Notes: generated from the letters alone by a model not told the origin. A stretch of DNA of 64,000 nt from an uncultured Geobacteraceae bacterium (GCA_903901875.1 CAIUSO010000010.1:1-64000); one strand, 5' to 3'. Shown: positions 47,316-56,642, counted from the first letter of the stretch. Made by a program: numbers and translations.

Positions 47316-48008
47316 ATGATTCTTGACTGGAATACTATAGATACAGTTCTGCTGGATATGGACGGCACTATACTTGATCGCCATTTCGATGATCATTTCT
47401 GGTTGGAGCATGTGCCAAAACGATGGTCAGAACGTAATCATACCACACTTGAACAGGCAAAAAAACAGCTCTACGGCCTGTTTCGCAGCCAGGAAAATAC
47501 CTTGAACTGGACCGATCTTGATTACTGGTCCGATCGCCTCAAGTTGGACATTCCCCTCCTGAAAAGAGAGATCGAACATCTGATTGCCGTACATCCCCAT
47601 GTCATCGAGTTTCTTCTCTTCCTGAAGCATTCCGGCAAAGCGATCTGGTTAGTCACCAATGCCCATTCAAAAACACTCGATCTCAAGATGAAAAACACCC
47701 GAATAGGACATTATTTTAACGGAACAATCTGCGCCCATCGCGTGGGAGTTCCAAAAGAGGATGACCGTTTTTGGAGCAAGCTGCAAAAGTTTATTCCGTA
47801 TGATCCAAGCCGCACCCTTTTGGGGGAGGATAGCGAGACAAACCTGAAAACGGCTGAAAACTATGGGATCCGGTACCTCATGTATATCAGTCGTTACAGC
47901 TCAAAAATAGAGCCCCGCAACTCGGAACGTTTTTCAACCATAGAATACTTTAACGCCCTTATTCCGGAAAAGGGACAGAGCCAGATTCGGCTGCCGTCAT
48001 GCACTTAA
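47316..48008 (+). CDS. HAD-family nucleotide phosphatase (YrfG-like)
   Basis: 230 aa. The nucleophile motif DTVLLDMDGTILD, the substrate-cap sequence FWLEHVPKRWSE and the Mg-binding tail LLGEDSETNLKTAE resemble E. coli YrfG, a GMP/IMP nucleotidase. The start is chosen by the AGGGGG site and the MxxxxxDTVLLDMDGT family N-terminus; an earlier start would overlap the divergent promoter. Ends 30 bp from the convergent YtxH gene. Confidence 0.85.
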   Translation: MILDWNTIDTVLLDMDGTILDRHFDDHFWLEHVPKRWSERNHTTLEQAKKQLYGLFRSQENTLNWTDLDYWSDRLKLDIPLLKREIEHLIAVHPHVIEFLLFLKHSGKAIWLVTNAHSKTLDLKMKNTRIGHYFNGTICAHRVGVPKEDDRFWSKLQKFIPYDPSRTLLGEDSETNLKTAENYGIRYLMYISRYSSKIEPRNSERFSTIEYFNALIPEKGQSQIRLPSCT

Positions 48009-48037
48009 TATTGACTATTATTGTCCAGATATTATTC

Positions 48038-48379
48038 TCAGGCCCGTTTTAAAATGGTGCGCAGTTTTTCCAGTTTTGAGGCCCCCTCTTCAATGAGACG
48101 AATCAGGTCTTTCCGTGCGCTCCCGGCAACATCCCTGCCGGTTTCCAGCAGGTCTTCCGTCTTTTCACCGATACTATCAACCAGATTGGTAACATTTTTT
48201 GCCAGGTCATCTACCATATCATCGGCCTGGCTTTGTATTTTTCGAGAACGACGGAGAATATCCGTGCGCGTTTTTGCACCCGACTGGGGTGCAAACAGCA
48301 GAGCGAGGCCGGTTCCGATAACCGCTCCGGCAAAAACCAGTAATGCTGCACCTGCAATTTTTTGAGTTTTCTCTTCCAT
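48038..48379 (-). CDS. YtxH-domain small membrane protein
   Basis: 113 aa. One N-terminal membrane helix (about residues 8-28), with AVIGTGLALLFAPQSGAKTR as the YtxH-family signature, then a long helical, coiled-coil-like tail. Such proteins are linked to envelope stress and general stress responses; exact role unknown. GGAGGT Shine-Dalgarno. Isolated gene between the HAD and FAD-reductase genes. Confidence 0.85.
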   Translation of the reverse strand: MEEKTQKIAGAALLVFAGAVIGTGLALLFAPQSGAKTRTDILRRSRKIQSQADDMVDDLAKNVTNLVDSIGEKTEDLLETGRDVAGSARKDLIRLIEEGASKLEKLRTILKRA

Positions 48380-48533
48380 AATGACCTCCGAAATAATTAT
48401 TTATACCGCCATAGTACCGCAATCAATTCATAAGACAAGTACTTATCGTTTCATTTACTTACCACTTTATCATTTAAGCACCAGTATGCTATAGTAATCA
48501 GTCAATAAATTACAGATCCAAAGGACTCAACCC

Positions 48534-49640
48534 ATGAATAAGAAAACCTATGACGTTTTGATAATCGGCGGGGGGCCAGCGGGACTCTCTACAGCCTATC
48601 TCTGCCATAAGCACGCTCTTTCCTACCTGGTGCTCGAATCAGGCAAAGCAATATTTCAGGGAATAGCCAATAGTTATCCCGCAGGAAAAATGGTGTACCC
48701 GTCAAAACCGAAGGATGCTGCGGATCCGTTTATGGTTGATGAACTGCGTCCACCTGACAAACCGGTAACGGTGGAGAGCTATCTCCAGTACGTGCAGCAT
48801 TTTGTCCAGCATGAAAACCTGGCCATTCAGACTGAGGTCGATTTTGAGGACATTAAAGATGAGCGCGATAGTCTAACGGTTGTCACCTCAAAAGGTAATT
48901 TTAAGGGAAGAAAAGTAGTTCTCTCGTTCGGAAGTAATATTCCACGGGAGCTTTCCGTGTATGGCGATGCCAAAATGGTGGCAAAAAATGTTGATGATGC
49001 TGCCAAATACGTGGGTATCAAGACGCTGGTTATCGGCGGTGGAAATACTGCGGCCGACGTTATCATCAACATTCTCAAGGCAAAGCGGGAGGCAAAAGAT
49101 ACCAATTCGGTTTACTGGGCACATATGGCGGAAACCTTTGACGTTAATAAGGAAACCGCCCAACGTCTTGGTGAAGAGATACTGCTGGGGGGAAATATCC
49201 GTCTTCTTCCCGGTGCCACACCCCGTATTGGCGAAGTTGATGATGAAGGGGTTGATCGCCTGGTTATTCGTATCAACGAATTCAAACAGTCCGATGGAAT
49301 CGACCTTTACCATGCCATGAGTTTTCCCATGCAGAACGTTATTGCCTGCATAGGTTCCCAGGGACCCATTCCGATTTTTGATAAGCTCAGTATCCAGAGC
49401 ATTGCCTGTGCAGCCGGTGTCTGTAAAATCGCCAAAGATGGTGAGCGGCTGGTCTTACTCACGTCCGAATATGAATCCACCAGAAAGGGAGTCTATGTCA
49501 TTGGAGGAGCAATTTCTCCCTCCTATATGAAGATAAATGAAGGTTCCATTGCCGAAGAGCGGCATCCGAACCTGATTTATACTGCAATAAATGATGCCTA
49601 TTATGTAGTGCAGGCTATCAAAACCAAGCTGGGTAAATAG
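48534..49640 (+). CDS. FAD/NAD(P)-dependent oxidoreductase (YpdA/TrxR-like fold, no CxxC)
   Basis: 368 aa. Two Rossmann motifs, GGGPAGLS (FAD, residues 12-19) and VIGGGNTAADV (NAD(P), about 165-175), plus the conserved YPAGKMVYPSKP and a C-terminal region VYVIGGAISPSYMKINEG. The thioredoxin-reductase CxxC disulfide is absent, as in YpdA-type and ferredoxin-NADP reductase-like flavoproteins. Electron acceptor unknown. SD AAAGGA. Not in an obvious operon; the Tim44-like gene follows after 105 bp. Confidence 0.8.
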   Translation: MNKKTYDVLIIGGGPAGLSTAYLCHKHALSYLVLESGKAIFQGIANSYPAGKMVYPSKPKDAADPFMVDELRPPDKPVTVESYLQYVQHFVQHENLAIQTEVDFEDIKDERDSLTVVTSKGNFKGRKVVLSFGSNIPRELSVYGDAKMVAKNVDDAAKYVGIKTLVIGGGNTAADVIINILKAKREAKDTNSVYWAHMAETFDVNKETAQRLGEEILLGGNIRLLPGATPRIGEVDDEGVDRLVIRINEFKQSDGIDLYHAMSFPMQNVIACIGSQGPIPIFDKLSIQSIACAAGVCKIAKDGERLVLLTSEYESTRKGVYVIGGAISPSYMKINEGSIAEERHPNLIYTAINDAYYVVQAIKTKLGK

Positions 49641-49745
49641 AGAAATCATACCCATACCTTGATTTTCTGCCCAGTTGTCACTACATTACACTGAGCTGAT
49701 ATGATCACTCTCGGCAGTACACTTGTTAACAAGGAGTTATAGAAC

Positions 49746-50735
49746 ATGAATACACACGTACAAAAACTTTTTCCCCTGCTGTTGGTGGCTCTGTTCCTTT
49801 CAGTTACCCTGATTGATACCGATGCCCATGCACGGGCCGGCGGCGGAAGCCGCTCATTGGGTAGCAGGGGGAGCCGCAGCTATTCGCGTCCTGCCTCACC
49901 CATTACCCAGCCACCTCCGTCCCGACCCCAGCAATTTATTCCCCCTCCCCCACCAATCTATCAACCTCAGCCTGCCGCAGGTGGTTTCTTCAGAAGCATG
50001 GCAGGTGGAATTGCCGGTGGTCTACTCGGAGGCATGCTCTTCAGAAGTATGGGGTTTGGTGGCATGGGGGGTGGCATGGGGTATGGCGGTGGTGGTGTTG
50101 GTGGTGTTGGTGGTGGCGGGATCGGACTGTTTGAAATCCTGCTTCTTGCTGGAATTGCCTATCTCATTTATCGTTTTATAAAGAAGAGCAGGGAAAACAG
50201 TTCTGACAATGTTTATAATCAGAATAGTTACCAGGGAGGTTCCGTGTCACCAATTTCCCCGGCGTATCAGGCACAGCCCGTTGATACAAATGACGTTGAA
50301 ACCGGTTTGGCCCATATCCGTCAGTATGATGCCTCTTTTGACGAAAACCGCTATAATGACCTGATTATGGATAACTTTTTCAAAATTCAAGGTGCCTGGA
50401 TGAACAGGAATCTTGCATCGGTACATGACATACTCACCGATGAAATGAAACGGGTCTTCCAGACCGACATTGACAGATTACTTCGTGACAGACAGATAAA
50501 CCGTCTGGAAAATATTGCCGTTCGCAAGGTTGAAATTGTGGAGGCCTGGCAGGAGTCGGGGCAGGACTTTATTACATCTCTGATTTACGCAAATTTGCTT
50601 GATTTCACAACCGACGAAGGGGGTACGGTACTTTCCGGCAGCAAGACCGACCCGGTCAAGTTTGAAGAATTCTGGACCTTTACCAGAGCGGTTGGCGGCA
50701 ATGGCTGGAAATTAACAGCTATTGATCAGAAATAG
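49746..50735 (+). CDS. Secreted Gly/Pro-rich protein with Tim44-like domain
   Basis: 329 aa. Signal peptide (cleavage near AHA-RA), a Ser/Arg- and then Pro-rich segment, a glycine-rich run (about 88-128, e.g. SMGFGGMGGGMGYGGG), a membrane helix (about 130-148) and a C-terminal Tim44-like domain (about 185-329; NLASVHDILTDEM and ITSLIYANLLDFT). Topology places the Tim44-like part on one side of the membrane and the low-complexity part on the other. Similar bacterial proteins of unknown function occur near respiratory and pilus genes. A strong terminator follows. Confidence 0.75.
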   Translation: MNTHVQKLFPLLLVALFLSVTLIDTDAHARAGGGSRSLGSRGSRSYSRPASPITQPPPSRPQQFIPPPPPIYQPQPAAGGFFRSMAGGIAGGLLGGMLFRSMGFGGMGGGMGYGGGGVGGVGGGGIGLFEILLLAGIAYLIYRFIKKSRENSSDNVYNQNSYQGGSVSPISPAYQAQPVDTNDVETGLAHIRQYDASFDENRYNDLIMDNFFKIQGAWMNRNLASVHDILTDEMKRVFQTDIDRLLRDRQINRLENIAVRKVEIVEAWQESGQDFITSLIYANLLDFTTDEGGTVLSGSKTDPVKFEEFWTFTRAVGGNGWKLTAIDQK

Positions 50736-50750
50736 CTCCCCGCTGCATTA

Positions 50751-50784
50751 CGTCCCCTGTTCCCACGCAAAGGAACAGGGGACG
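50751..50784 (+). terminator. Intrinsic terminator after the Tim44-like gene
   Basis: Perfect 13-bp stem (CGTCCCCTGTTCC / GGAACAGGGGACG) with an 8-base loop, followed by TTCCTTCC. An overlapping smaller stem GGAAC-AGGGGAC-GTTCC can compete with it. Confidence 0.7.
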
Positions 50785-50803
50785 TTCCTTCCCTGGTATG
50801 TGA

Positions 50804-51895
50804 CTACCGTTTCTGATAATTTCTTAGTGCATCCTCAAATGAACGTTCTATCTCACCTTTCTGTTGGTTATTGCCATAAAACCAGACACAAACTCCCACG
50901 AGAAATAGTAACATCAGCATAGCAACAACTTTTTTTAGAAATGAGCCGCTGTTCTTGCTCTGGACGTCATCCGATGATACTCCACTCAACTCGTCTTCTT
51001 CCCGATTACCCCTGAATAGATAACTGGCCCGCATCTGTCGAATTCTTTTCAGCTGAATTGCCGAGATGTATTCTACCACAGCGTCCCGGTCCCGTTCATC
51101 AATATGGACAAACTGCACTCCAGTATTGAAATACTCGGTATCATAGCCGGCAGCATAGTTGCGGCTGGCAAAGACAACGCGTCCAATTACTTCGATCAGC
51201 CGCTGAGGAATCGGGACCAATAGTTCCAGCAGAATATACTCACCGAGAGCAAAGCCCTGATGGGTCAAAATCCGGAGTCCACCACCACTAATATTGGCTG
51301 CCAAGGGAATTATAGTCTCCCAATCGTTGGCAAGGTCACAATCAGTGCCACTTCCTGGTGAAGAGCAAGCCGCTGTACCGTCTTCCCGGCCCTCAAGCGG
51401 TTCCTGCGGTAAGTGAGAAACGGAGGAAAGCAGTTCTCCATTCCACCTGATAGCCTCTCTATCAAGCTCACGCCGCTGACGCTCAAGAGTACGCGCTTTC
51501 CATTCCTTCTGCAGTTGGTCAATATTCTGGGTTGCGGTAATGAAATATTTGATCGGGAGAAAAGCATCGACCCGGTAAAATTCACGAAGTTCATCGGAAA
51601 CAATCTCACCGATCAGCCGAAGCAGCAGACGATGGGCAGAACCATCGGAAACCACAATCGCTCGACAACAGAAATTACTATTATCCACTTCACCACGCAG
51701 TTCAAGAATCTGGCCATAATCCAGGGTGACACCAGCGGGAAGCACATCTCGGGAGAGTTGTAGTGCTACCAGATCCTCATCAACTTTATTGATGATGGCC
51801 CAATCATGGAACACTTCAGCATTTGCAAGTGGAATCCCGACACCAACTTTTTTCCCCGGTGGAAAATAGTGTCCATAGAGTTGAATGTCACCCAT
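50804..51895 (-). CDS. PilZ-domain (c-di-GMP) membrane protein
   Basis: 363 aa. The N-terminal YcgR-like region is followed by a PilZ domain with RxxxR at residues 104-108 (REFYR) and the NISGGG motif about 90 residues later, both needed for c-di-GMP binding. The insertion between the motifs is unusually long. A C-terminal membrane helix (about 327-345, LLFLVGVCVWFYG) follows with a short tail. Order here is PilZ, DUF1858, coaD, rsmD from 3' to 5'. Output unknown. SD AAGGGGGAA. Confidence 0.85.
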   Translation of the reverse strand: MGDIQLYGHYFPPGKKVGVGIPLANAEVFHDWAIINKVDEDLVALQLSRDVLPAGVTLDYGQILELRGEVDNSNFCCRAIVVSDGSAHRLLLRLIGEIVSDELREFYRVDAFLPIKYFITATQNIDQLQKEWKARTLERQRRELDREAIRWNGELLSSVSHLPQEPLEGREDGTAACSSPGSGTDCDLANDWETIIPLAANISGGGLRILTHQGFALGEYILLELLVPIPQRLIEVIGRVVFASRNYAAGYDTEYFNTGVQFVHIDERDRDAVVEYISAIQLKRIRQMRASYLFRGNREEDELSGVSSDDVQSKNSGSFLKKVVAMLMLLFLVGVCVWFYGNNQQKGEIERSFEDALRNYQKR

Positions 51896-51927
51896 ATCTG
51901 AGTTCCCCCTTCCGAGCGGAAAATAAA

Positions 51928-52122
51928 TCAGTTTTTGATGGCACTATTCAATGAGGTAAGTAGCTGTTCGAGTGCAACATTATGAACACCGGCACCGTGA
52001 CCTACCGTTTCAATGTCGGCAATCTGGCATTCATAACAGTCGAGATTAAACTCCCTGAACACGTGAAGCGTTTCAGGATGGAGAGAGATAATATCCGAAA
52101 TAATCATATCTTTGGTAATCAT
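51928..52122 (-). CDS. DUF1858-domain small protein
   Basis: 64 aa, typical length. DUF1858 pattern with the CxxC (DCYECQIAD) and HPETLHVFREF; the family is often found next to or fused to redox and iron-sulfur enzymes (HxxxxxF-type ligand). GAGGTG Shine-Dalgarno. Located between coaD and PilZ genes. Confidence 0.85.
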   Translation of the reverse strand: MITKDMIISDIISLHPETLHVFREFNLDCYECQIADIETVGHGAGVHNVALEQLLTSLNSAIKN

Positions 52123-52163
52123 GATGCACCTCGGCTCAACAATGTGGTGAAAGTAAACTGAAA

Positions 52164-52646
52164 TTATAAACCATATTTTCTTCGCAATGCATTTTTTACT
52201 TCCGGAGGAACAAACTTGTCAATATCGCCATTCAGTGAACAAACCTCTTTCACTATGGACGAAGAGAGGTAACCGTACTGTAATGAAGTCATCATGAAGA
52301 GAGTCTCAATTTCCCGGCCGATACTGCTGTTCATCTGGGCAATCTGAAATTCATATTCAAAGTCTGAAATGGCCCGAAGCCCCCTGATAATAACGTGGGC
52401 ACCTCGTGAAGAAACATAATCAATCAACAGGCCGCTGAACGTATCAACGGTAACGCGCTCTTCTGTTTTTACCACATCCTGAATGAGTTCAACACGTTCA
52501 TCGGTGGAAAAGAGGGCATTTTTCTGTGAATTCCGGGCAACGGCAACAACGATCTCATCAAAAATGGTTAATCCTCGCCTGATTATATCAAGGTGACCGT
52601 ACGTTATAGGATCAAATGAACCGGGATAAACAGCAACTTTCTTCAT
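52164..52646 (-). CDS. coaD: Pantetheine-phosphate adenylyltransferase
   Basis: 160 aa, family length. Penultimate step of coenzyme A synthesis: phosphopantetheine + ATP to dephospho-CoA. N-terminal PGSFDPITYGH motif with the HxGH-like catalytic histidine, and YGYLSSSIVKEV near the C-terminus. Its start overlaps the rsmD stop by one base (TAATG), so the two are translationally coupled. Confidence 0.97.
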   Translation of the reverse strand: MKKVAVYPGSFDPITYGHLDIIRRGLTIFDEIVVAVARNSQKNALFSTDERVELIQDVVKTEERVTVDTFSGLLIDYVSSRGAHVIIRGLRAISDFEYEFQIAQMNSSIGREIETLFMMTSLQYGYLSSSIVKEVCSLNGDIDKFVPPEVKNALRRKYGL

Positions 52647-53206
52647 TAAACCTCCATTATAAACAACTCAAGGGCCGTATCCCCATAGCTGCGACGGTCA
52701 AAACGACGCAACGTTCCGTATGCATCTGCTAACCGACTCCTGGCAGAGCATTCGGCTACAAAAATTGCACCGGTCACAAGCAACCCTGAACCTTCAATAA
52801 AACCTGGAACCGTATCATACAGCAAAGAGTCATAGGGAGGGTCAAAAAAAACTAAATTAAAGTGCTTTGCTTGCCGAACCAGCAGCGGTAATGCGACGGA
52901 AACGTCCATCATAAGAACAGTTGACTCATCGTTGAAAGCGGCATCGGAAATATTCTTGTCGAGAATTTTCCGCGAAGTACCATCCTTTTCAATAAAACAG
53001 CAGGAAGCTGCGCCACGACTTAATGATTCAATGCCCAGCCCTCCGGTACCCGCACAGATATCAAGCACCTCACTTCCAGACAAATCGAGGCAATTTGACA
53101 AAATGTTAAAAAGTGACTCCTTTACTCGATCCGATGTCGGCCTGGTTGTCAACCCAGTTGGTACGGATAATTTTTTACCTCGTCGACTCCCGGAAATGAC
53201 ACGCAT
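52646..53206 (-). CDS. rsmD: 16S rRNA (guanine(966)-N(2))-methyltransferase
   Basis: 186 aa. Methylates G966 of 16S rRNA in the 30S head. N-terminal MRVISGSRRGKKLSVP, SAM-binding LDICAGTGGLGIESLSRGA and the catalytic DPPY (FFDPPYDSLLY). Read leftward with coaD, a common bacterial pair. No promoter between it and the divergent HEAT-repeat gene was convincing. Confidence 0.96.
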   Translation of the reverse strand: MRVISGSRRGKKLSVPTGLTTRPTSDRVKESLFNILSNCLDLSGSEVLDICAGTGGLGIESLSRGAASCCFIEKDGTSRKILDKNISDAAFNDESTVLMMDVSVALPLLVRQAKHFNLVFFDPPYDSLLYDTVPGFIEGSGLLVTGAIFVAECSARSRLADAYGTLRRFDRRSYGDTALELFIMEV

Positions 53207-53314
53207 TGCAAATACTCCGTACTCTGGACTGTCTGGAAGCTAACGTAATTAGCCGAATTGGTCAAGCATGAAGAACATGTGGAGGTTACGGAACGATATC
53301 AACACAGAATTTAC

Positions 53315-53343
53315 ATGACCTTACAATAATTTAATGCTATAGT
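53315..53343 (+). promoter_or_regulatory. Possible promoter of the HEAT/HD-GYP operon
   Basis: ATGACC (53315-53320), 17-base spacer, TATAGT (53338-53343). The predicted transcription start falls at or very near the GTG start codon of the HEAT gene (53350), so the mRNA would be leaderless. Only a candidate; -35 match is weak. Confidence 0.35.
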
Positions 53344-53349
53344 TTTCGT

Positions 53350-55497
53350 GTGGATACAACAACAAATGACATACCAGACATCTTACTGGACAGCAAATCA
53401 CTTTCGTCGCTGATTATTGACCTCAATATTGCGCGTCGTAACAGTCTTGCCTACCCAAAAGGTCACCCCCTGATTGCAACGTCCCTGACAAAAGTGATGG
53501 AGGAGTATGAGTGCCTTCTGGGACAAAATGATGAAATAATCCTCGGAGTTACCGGTGAAGCGCTGATGATCAACGGCGTGATAATGGATAAGTCAAACCT
53601 GGTCTATCGGGACTTTTCCCGTACTCTTTTTGAGCATGAAATTGGTGTTCTCATTTTTCACCATGGACTAACAATCCGAGAATTAACTAATTTTACCATT
53701 ATTCTTGGTCTTAAACGGGAGCAGATACAGCAGTATGGAGGTATTGAACGGGTATGGGAAAAAGCAGCAATTGGAGCAATAGCAATCAGGCCACTCCGAT
53801 ACGATCTTTTCCAGTCCCCTGTTGAGAACCTGCCAGACGACACAACAACCGGTGATAACCTCTGGGAAAAGTTTGCCCGGGAACTTTCCCGCAATTCTTT
53901 CGAAGCAATGACGTACGAAGGGGGCGTGTTCGAATCTCAGCGTACGTCACAGCAACTGAATCGTCATTTCTCCACCGGTCGTTTTTCCCGTTCTGATATT
54001 CAGGAGCTTATTTCCGAACTTTTCATACCAACCGGAATAGACCCTGCTGCCATACGTTTTTCAGATATCCATTTTCAACAGCTTGGTGCCCTCATCAGCA
54101 ATCTTTCCCCGCTACTGCGTAGACAATTTTTGGAGGACTGCCTTGATGCATGCGGCCATCTCCAACAGAATGCTGCAGAACGTATCATCTTTAATCTAAC
54201 GGATGCAGCTGTCAGTTCAATTGTCAGGGACATAGACAGCCAGAAACTTACCCCGTCACCCAGTATTCATGCACTTTTTACACAACGTGCAAAAACCATC
54301 GATAGTAAATATTTATTGGAAGTTGACGATGAGTTTACTTCGCAGATACACATTATTATGGGAGAAAAGAGTCTTGAGCAGTTTTCTCCCGACGTATATC
54401 AGCTCCTTCACCGGCAGACTCTTGAAACGCTCCTCGATGTTCAACCATCGAAAGACACACATTCCGAGTTGCTTCCTTTTACAGAAAGCCAGGCAATTGA
54501 CGTCAGCGTACGTCATATATTACTCAATCTGGTGCAGGAAGGAATTGAATCCGCTGATGAGCGAGAACTCCTTTTTCAGACTCTTAGCGATACCTTTACG
54601 TTTGCTCTCCAGACCGGCGACTATCTTCAACTTCATTCTCTCATTGACCAACTTTTATCTGATTCAATTCCACCTGAACTGAAGACGCGCCTTCGGGCAG
54701 AATACGGACGTCGAGAATACCTGGATGAGATACTTGATGGCCTTTCCATCTGGGGTAAAGCACGCTATGACGATATCCGGTCCTTGATACTCAAATTGGG
54801 TGATTTGTTTGTCGATGCGGTTCTTGATCGCCTTGCCTCAGAAGACAGTATGTCGCTGCGTCGATTTTATATTGATTGTCTTGTTGAAATGGGTCCCATT
54901 GCCGTTAATCCTGTGGTTAACCGACTTTCCGATACCCGTTGGTATTTTCTCCGCAACCTTCTGATCATCCTCACTGCCCTGAATGATTCTTCGGTTGTGC
55001 CACTGATACGGCCATTGATGAAGCATGAAAACATCAAACTCCGTCATGATACCCTTAAGACATTGGTTCATTTCCATGACACACAAGCTGAAAAAATGGT
55101 TTTGGGGTATCTGGGGAGCCAGAATAGTGAATTACAAATGACTGCAATTAATCTGTCGGAGCAGTGCATTGCTCCCTCCATAGCGGAAAAACTTGTTGAA
55201 TTGTTGATGCAGGGTGGTTATTCACAAAGTGAATGTGAGCGAAAAAGTGCCATTGTTCATTCCTTGGGAGAGATCGGCAATGTTGATGTACTCCCTCACC
55301 TGTTTAAAATTCTCACCTCCCGGAGTCTGATCAATTCACGTAATTTATCAAAGATTAAAGAAGATATCGTCAGAACTTTTACCAAATATCACTCATGTAC
55401 TGTCGTACCCGAACTAGAACGTATTGCCGCCGGTTCCGGTAATCTTGCCCGTGTGGCAACTGAATCATTGAATATGCTTGTCGGTAAATATCCATGA
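53350..55497 (+). CDS. HEAT-repeat protein with novel N-terminal module
   Basis: 715 aa; the GTG at 53350 has no clear Shine-Dalgarno. The N-terminal ~120 residues form a small domain (HPLIATSLTKVMEEY..., ALMINGVIMDK, IGVLIFHHGLTIRELTNFT) that also occurs at the start of the next gene's product. The central region is helical; the C-terminal ~250 residues show HEAT/armadillo-type repeats (ENIKLRHDTLKTLVHFHD, LPHLFKILTSRSL). No enzyme motifs are seen. Overlaps the HD-GYP gene by 4 bp (ATGA). Role unknown; probably a scaffold or sensor partner. Confidence 0.7.
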   Translation: MDTTTNDIPDILLDSKSLSSLIIDLNIARRNSLAYPKGHPLIATSLTKVMEEYECLLGQNDEIILGVTGEALMINGVIMDKSNLVYRDFSRTLFEHEIGVLIFHHGLTIRELTNFTIILGLKREQIQQYGGIERVWEKAAIGAIAIRPLRYDLFQSPVENLPDDTTTGDNLWEKFARELSRNSFEAMTYEGGVFESQRTSQQLNRHFSTGRFSRSDIQELISELFIPTGIDPAAIRFSDIHFQQLGALISNLSPLLRRQFLEDCLDACGHLQQNAAERIIFNLTDAAVSSIVRDIDSQKLTPSPSIHALFTQRAKTIDSKYLLEVDDEFTSQIHIIMGEKSLEQFSPDVYQLLHRQTLETLLDVQPSKDTHSELLPFTESQAIDVSVRHILLNLVQEGIESADERELLFQTLSDTFTFALQTGDYLQLHSLIDQLLSDSIPPELKTRLRAEYGRREYLDEILDGLSIWGKARYDDIRSLILKLGDLFVDAVLDRLASEDSMSLRRFYIDCLVEMGPIAVNPVVNRLSDTRWYFLRNLLIILTALNDSSVVPLIRPLMKHENIKLRHDTLKTLVHFHDTQAEKMVLGYLGSQNSELQMTAINLSEQCIAPSIAEKLVELLMQGGYSQSECERKSAIVHSLGEIGNVDVLPHLFKILTSRSLINSRNLSKIKEDIVRTFTKYHSCTVVPELERIAAGSGNLARVATESLNMLVGKYP

Positions 55498-56642
55498 GCA
55501 GCGACCTCCTTCATATTCATGAGTTCATACGCCATCTGCTTTCAGCGACAGCAAATGCTGCACTGTACGGCATGCTACATCCCCAGGTAATCCGCCTTTC
55601 CGCTCTGGCATACACCACCGTTACCACCATGTTTGAATCGAGAAAGGAATTGACCCTGCTGGTGGTTGAAAATAATCTGGTGATAGATGGTCACCCACAG
55701 ACGCTCAGTCTGTTTCTTGAACGCTTTACGAGAATTTTAAAATCACGGGACATTGGCATCATCAAACTGCTTTCCGGTGTAACAAAAAATGAAATTGATA
55801 TTCTGATTGGAGTACTGGCACATAAACTAAGTGACACCGCCCTGACCGATGCAGGATCTGAATCAATTCATATCGGTACGATTGATCTCGTGGTAACAGG
55901 ACAGGGAGGTCTTGAATCGGGTGGAGAGAAAGGAAACCGAGTTTCTCTCCACGAAATGCCCCAGCAGGAGTTGTTGCTGTTCTCTGGATTGCATGTATCA
56001 ATGACCACTACACGTAAAATCAAGATTAAGACCGTTTTTGAGCTGGTTTCCCGTTTTGTACGATTACTGCGGGAGGATAGTACTGCGGTGCTTGCAATGG
56101 CAACTCAAAATGACGCCACTGAAGTTACATTTACCCATTCAGGGAAGGTCTGTGTACTTAATCTGGCCCAGGCCATGGCACTTGATATTGATGGACCGTT
56201 GTTACTTGATATCGGTGTGGCGTCATTGATGCATGACATCGGAAAGTTGTCTGTACCGGAAGAAATACTCACTAAAACGGTCCCCCTTACCAGCGAAGAA
56301 GTGGCGCACATGCAACAGCACCCTGTCACCGGAGCACGCCTGTTGCTTGATACCCCTGATGCCCCTCGACTTGCAGCAGTGGTCGCCTACGAACATCATC
56401 TCAACTATAATCTCAGTGGTTATCCGGCGGTGCCGCCAGAGTGGCAGCAAAATATCTGTAGTCACATGACTAAAATATCTGATTTTTTTGATGCGCTGTG
56501 TATGCCGCAAGGTGAACGTAAACCCCTATCATTCCCTGAAGTTTGCAAAATAATGCAATCTCGAAAGGGTATTGAGTTACATCCGTCCCTCACCGATAAT
56601 TTTCTGAAGGTTATTTCAGTGGTATCAAAAACGACTCACTGA
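55494..56642 (+). CDS. HD-GYP-type phosphodiesterase-like protein (degenerate)
   Basis: 382 aa. HD domain with HDIGK at His247-Asp248 and a modified GYP region, EHHLNYNLSGYP, where the usual HHE and DG residues are partly changed. The N-terminal ~110 residues match the module found in the preceding HEAT protein (HPQVIRLSALAYTTV, LVIDGHPQTLS, DIGIIKLLSGVTKNEID). HD-GYP proteins cleave c-di-GMP; activity here is uncertain because the motif is altered. Overlap of 4 bp with the HEAT gene implies a joint operon; clpB follows after 143 bp. Confidence 0.75.
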   Translation: MSSDLLHIHEFIRHLLSATANAALYGMLHPQVIRLSALAYTTVTTMFESRKELTLLVVENNLVIDGHPQTLSLFLERFTRILKSRDIGIIKLLSGVTKNEIDILIGVLAHKLSDTALTDAGSESIHIGTIDLVVTGQGGLESGGEKGNRVSLHEMPQQELLLFSGLHVSMTTTRKIKIKTVFELVSRFVRLLREDSTAVLAMATQNDATEVTFTHSGKVCVLNLAQAMALDIDGPLLLDIGVASLMHDIGKLSVPEEILTKTVPLTSEEVAHMQQHPVTGARLLLDTPDAPRLAAVVAYEHHLNYNLSGYPAVPPEWQQNICSHMTKISDFFDALCMPQGERKPLSFPEVCKIMQSRKGIELHPSLTDNFLKVISVVSKTTH

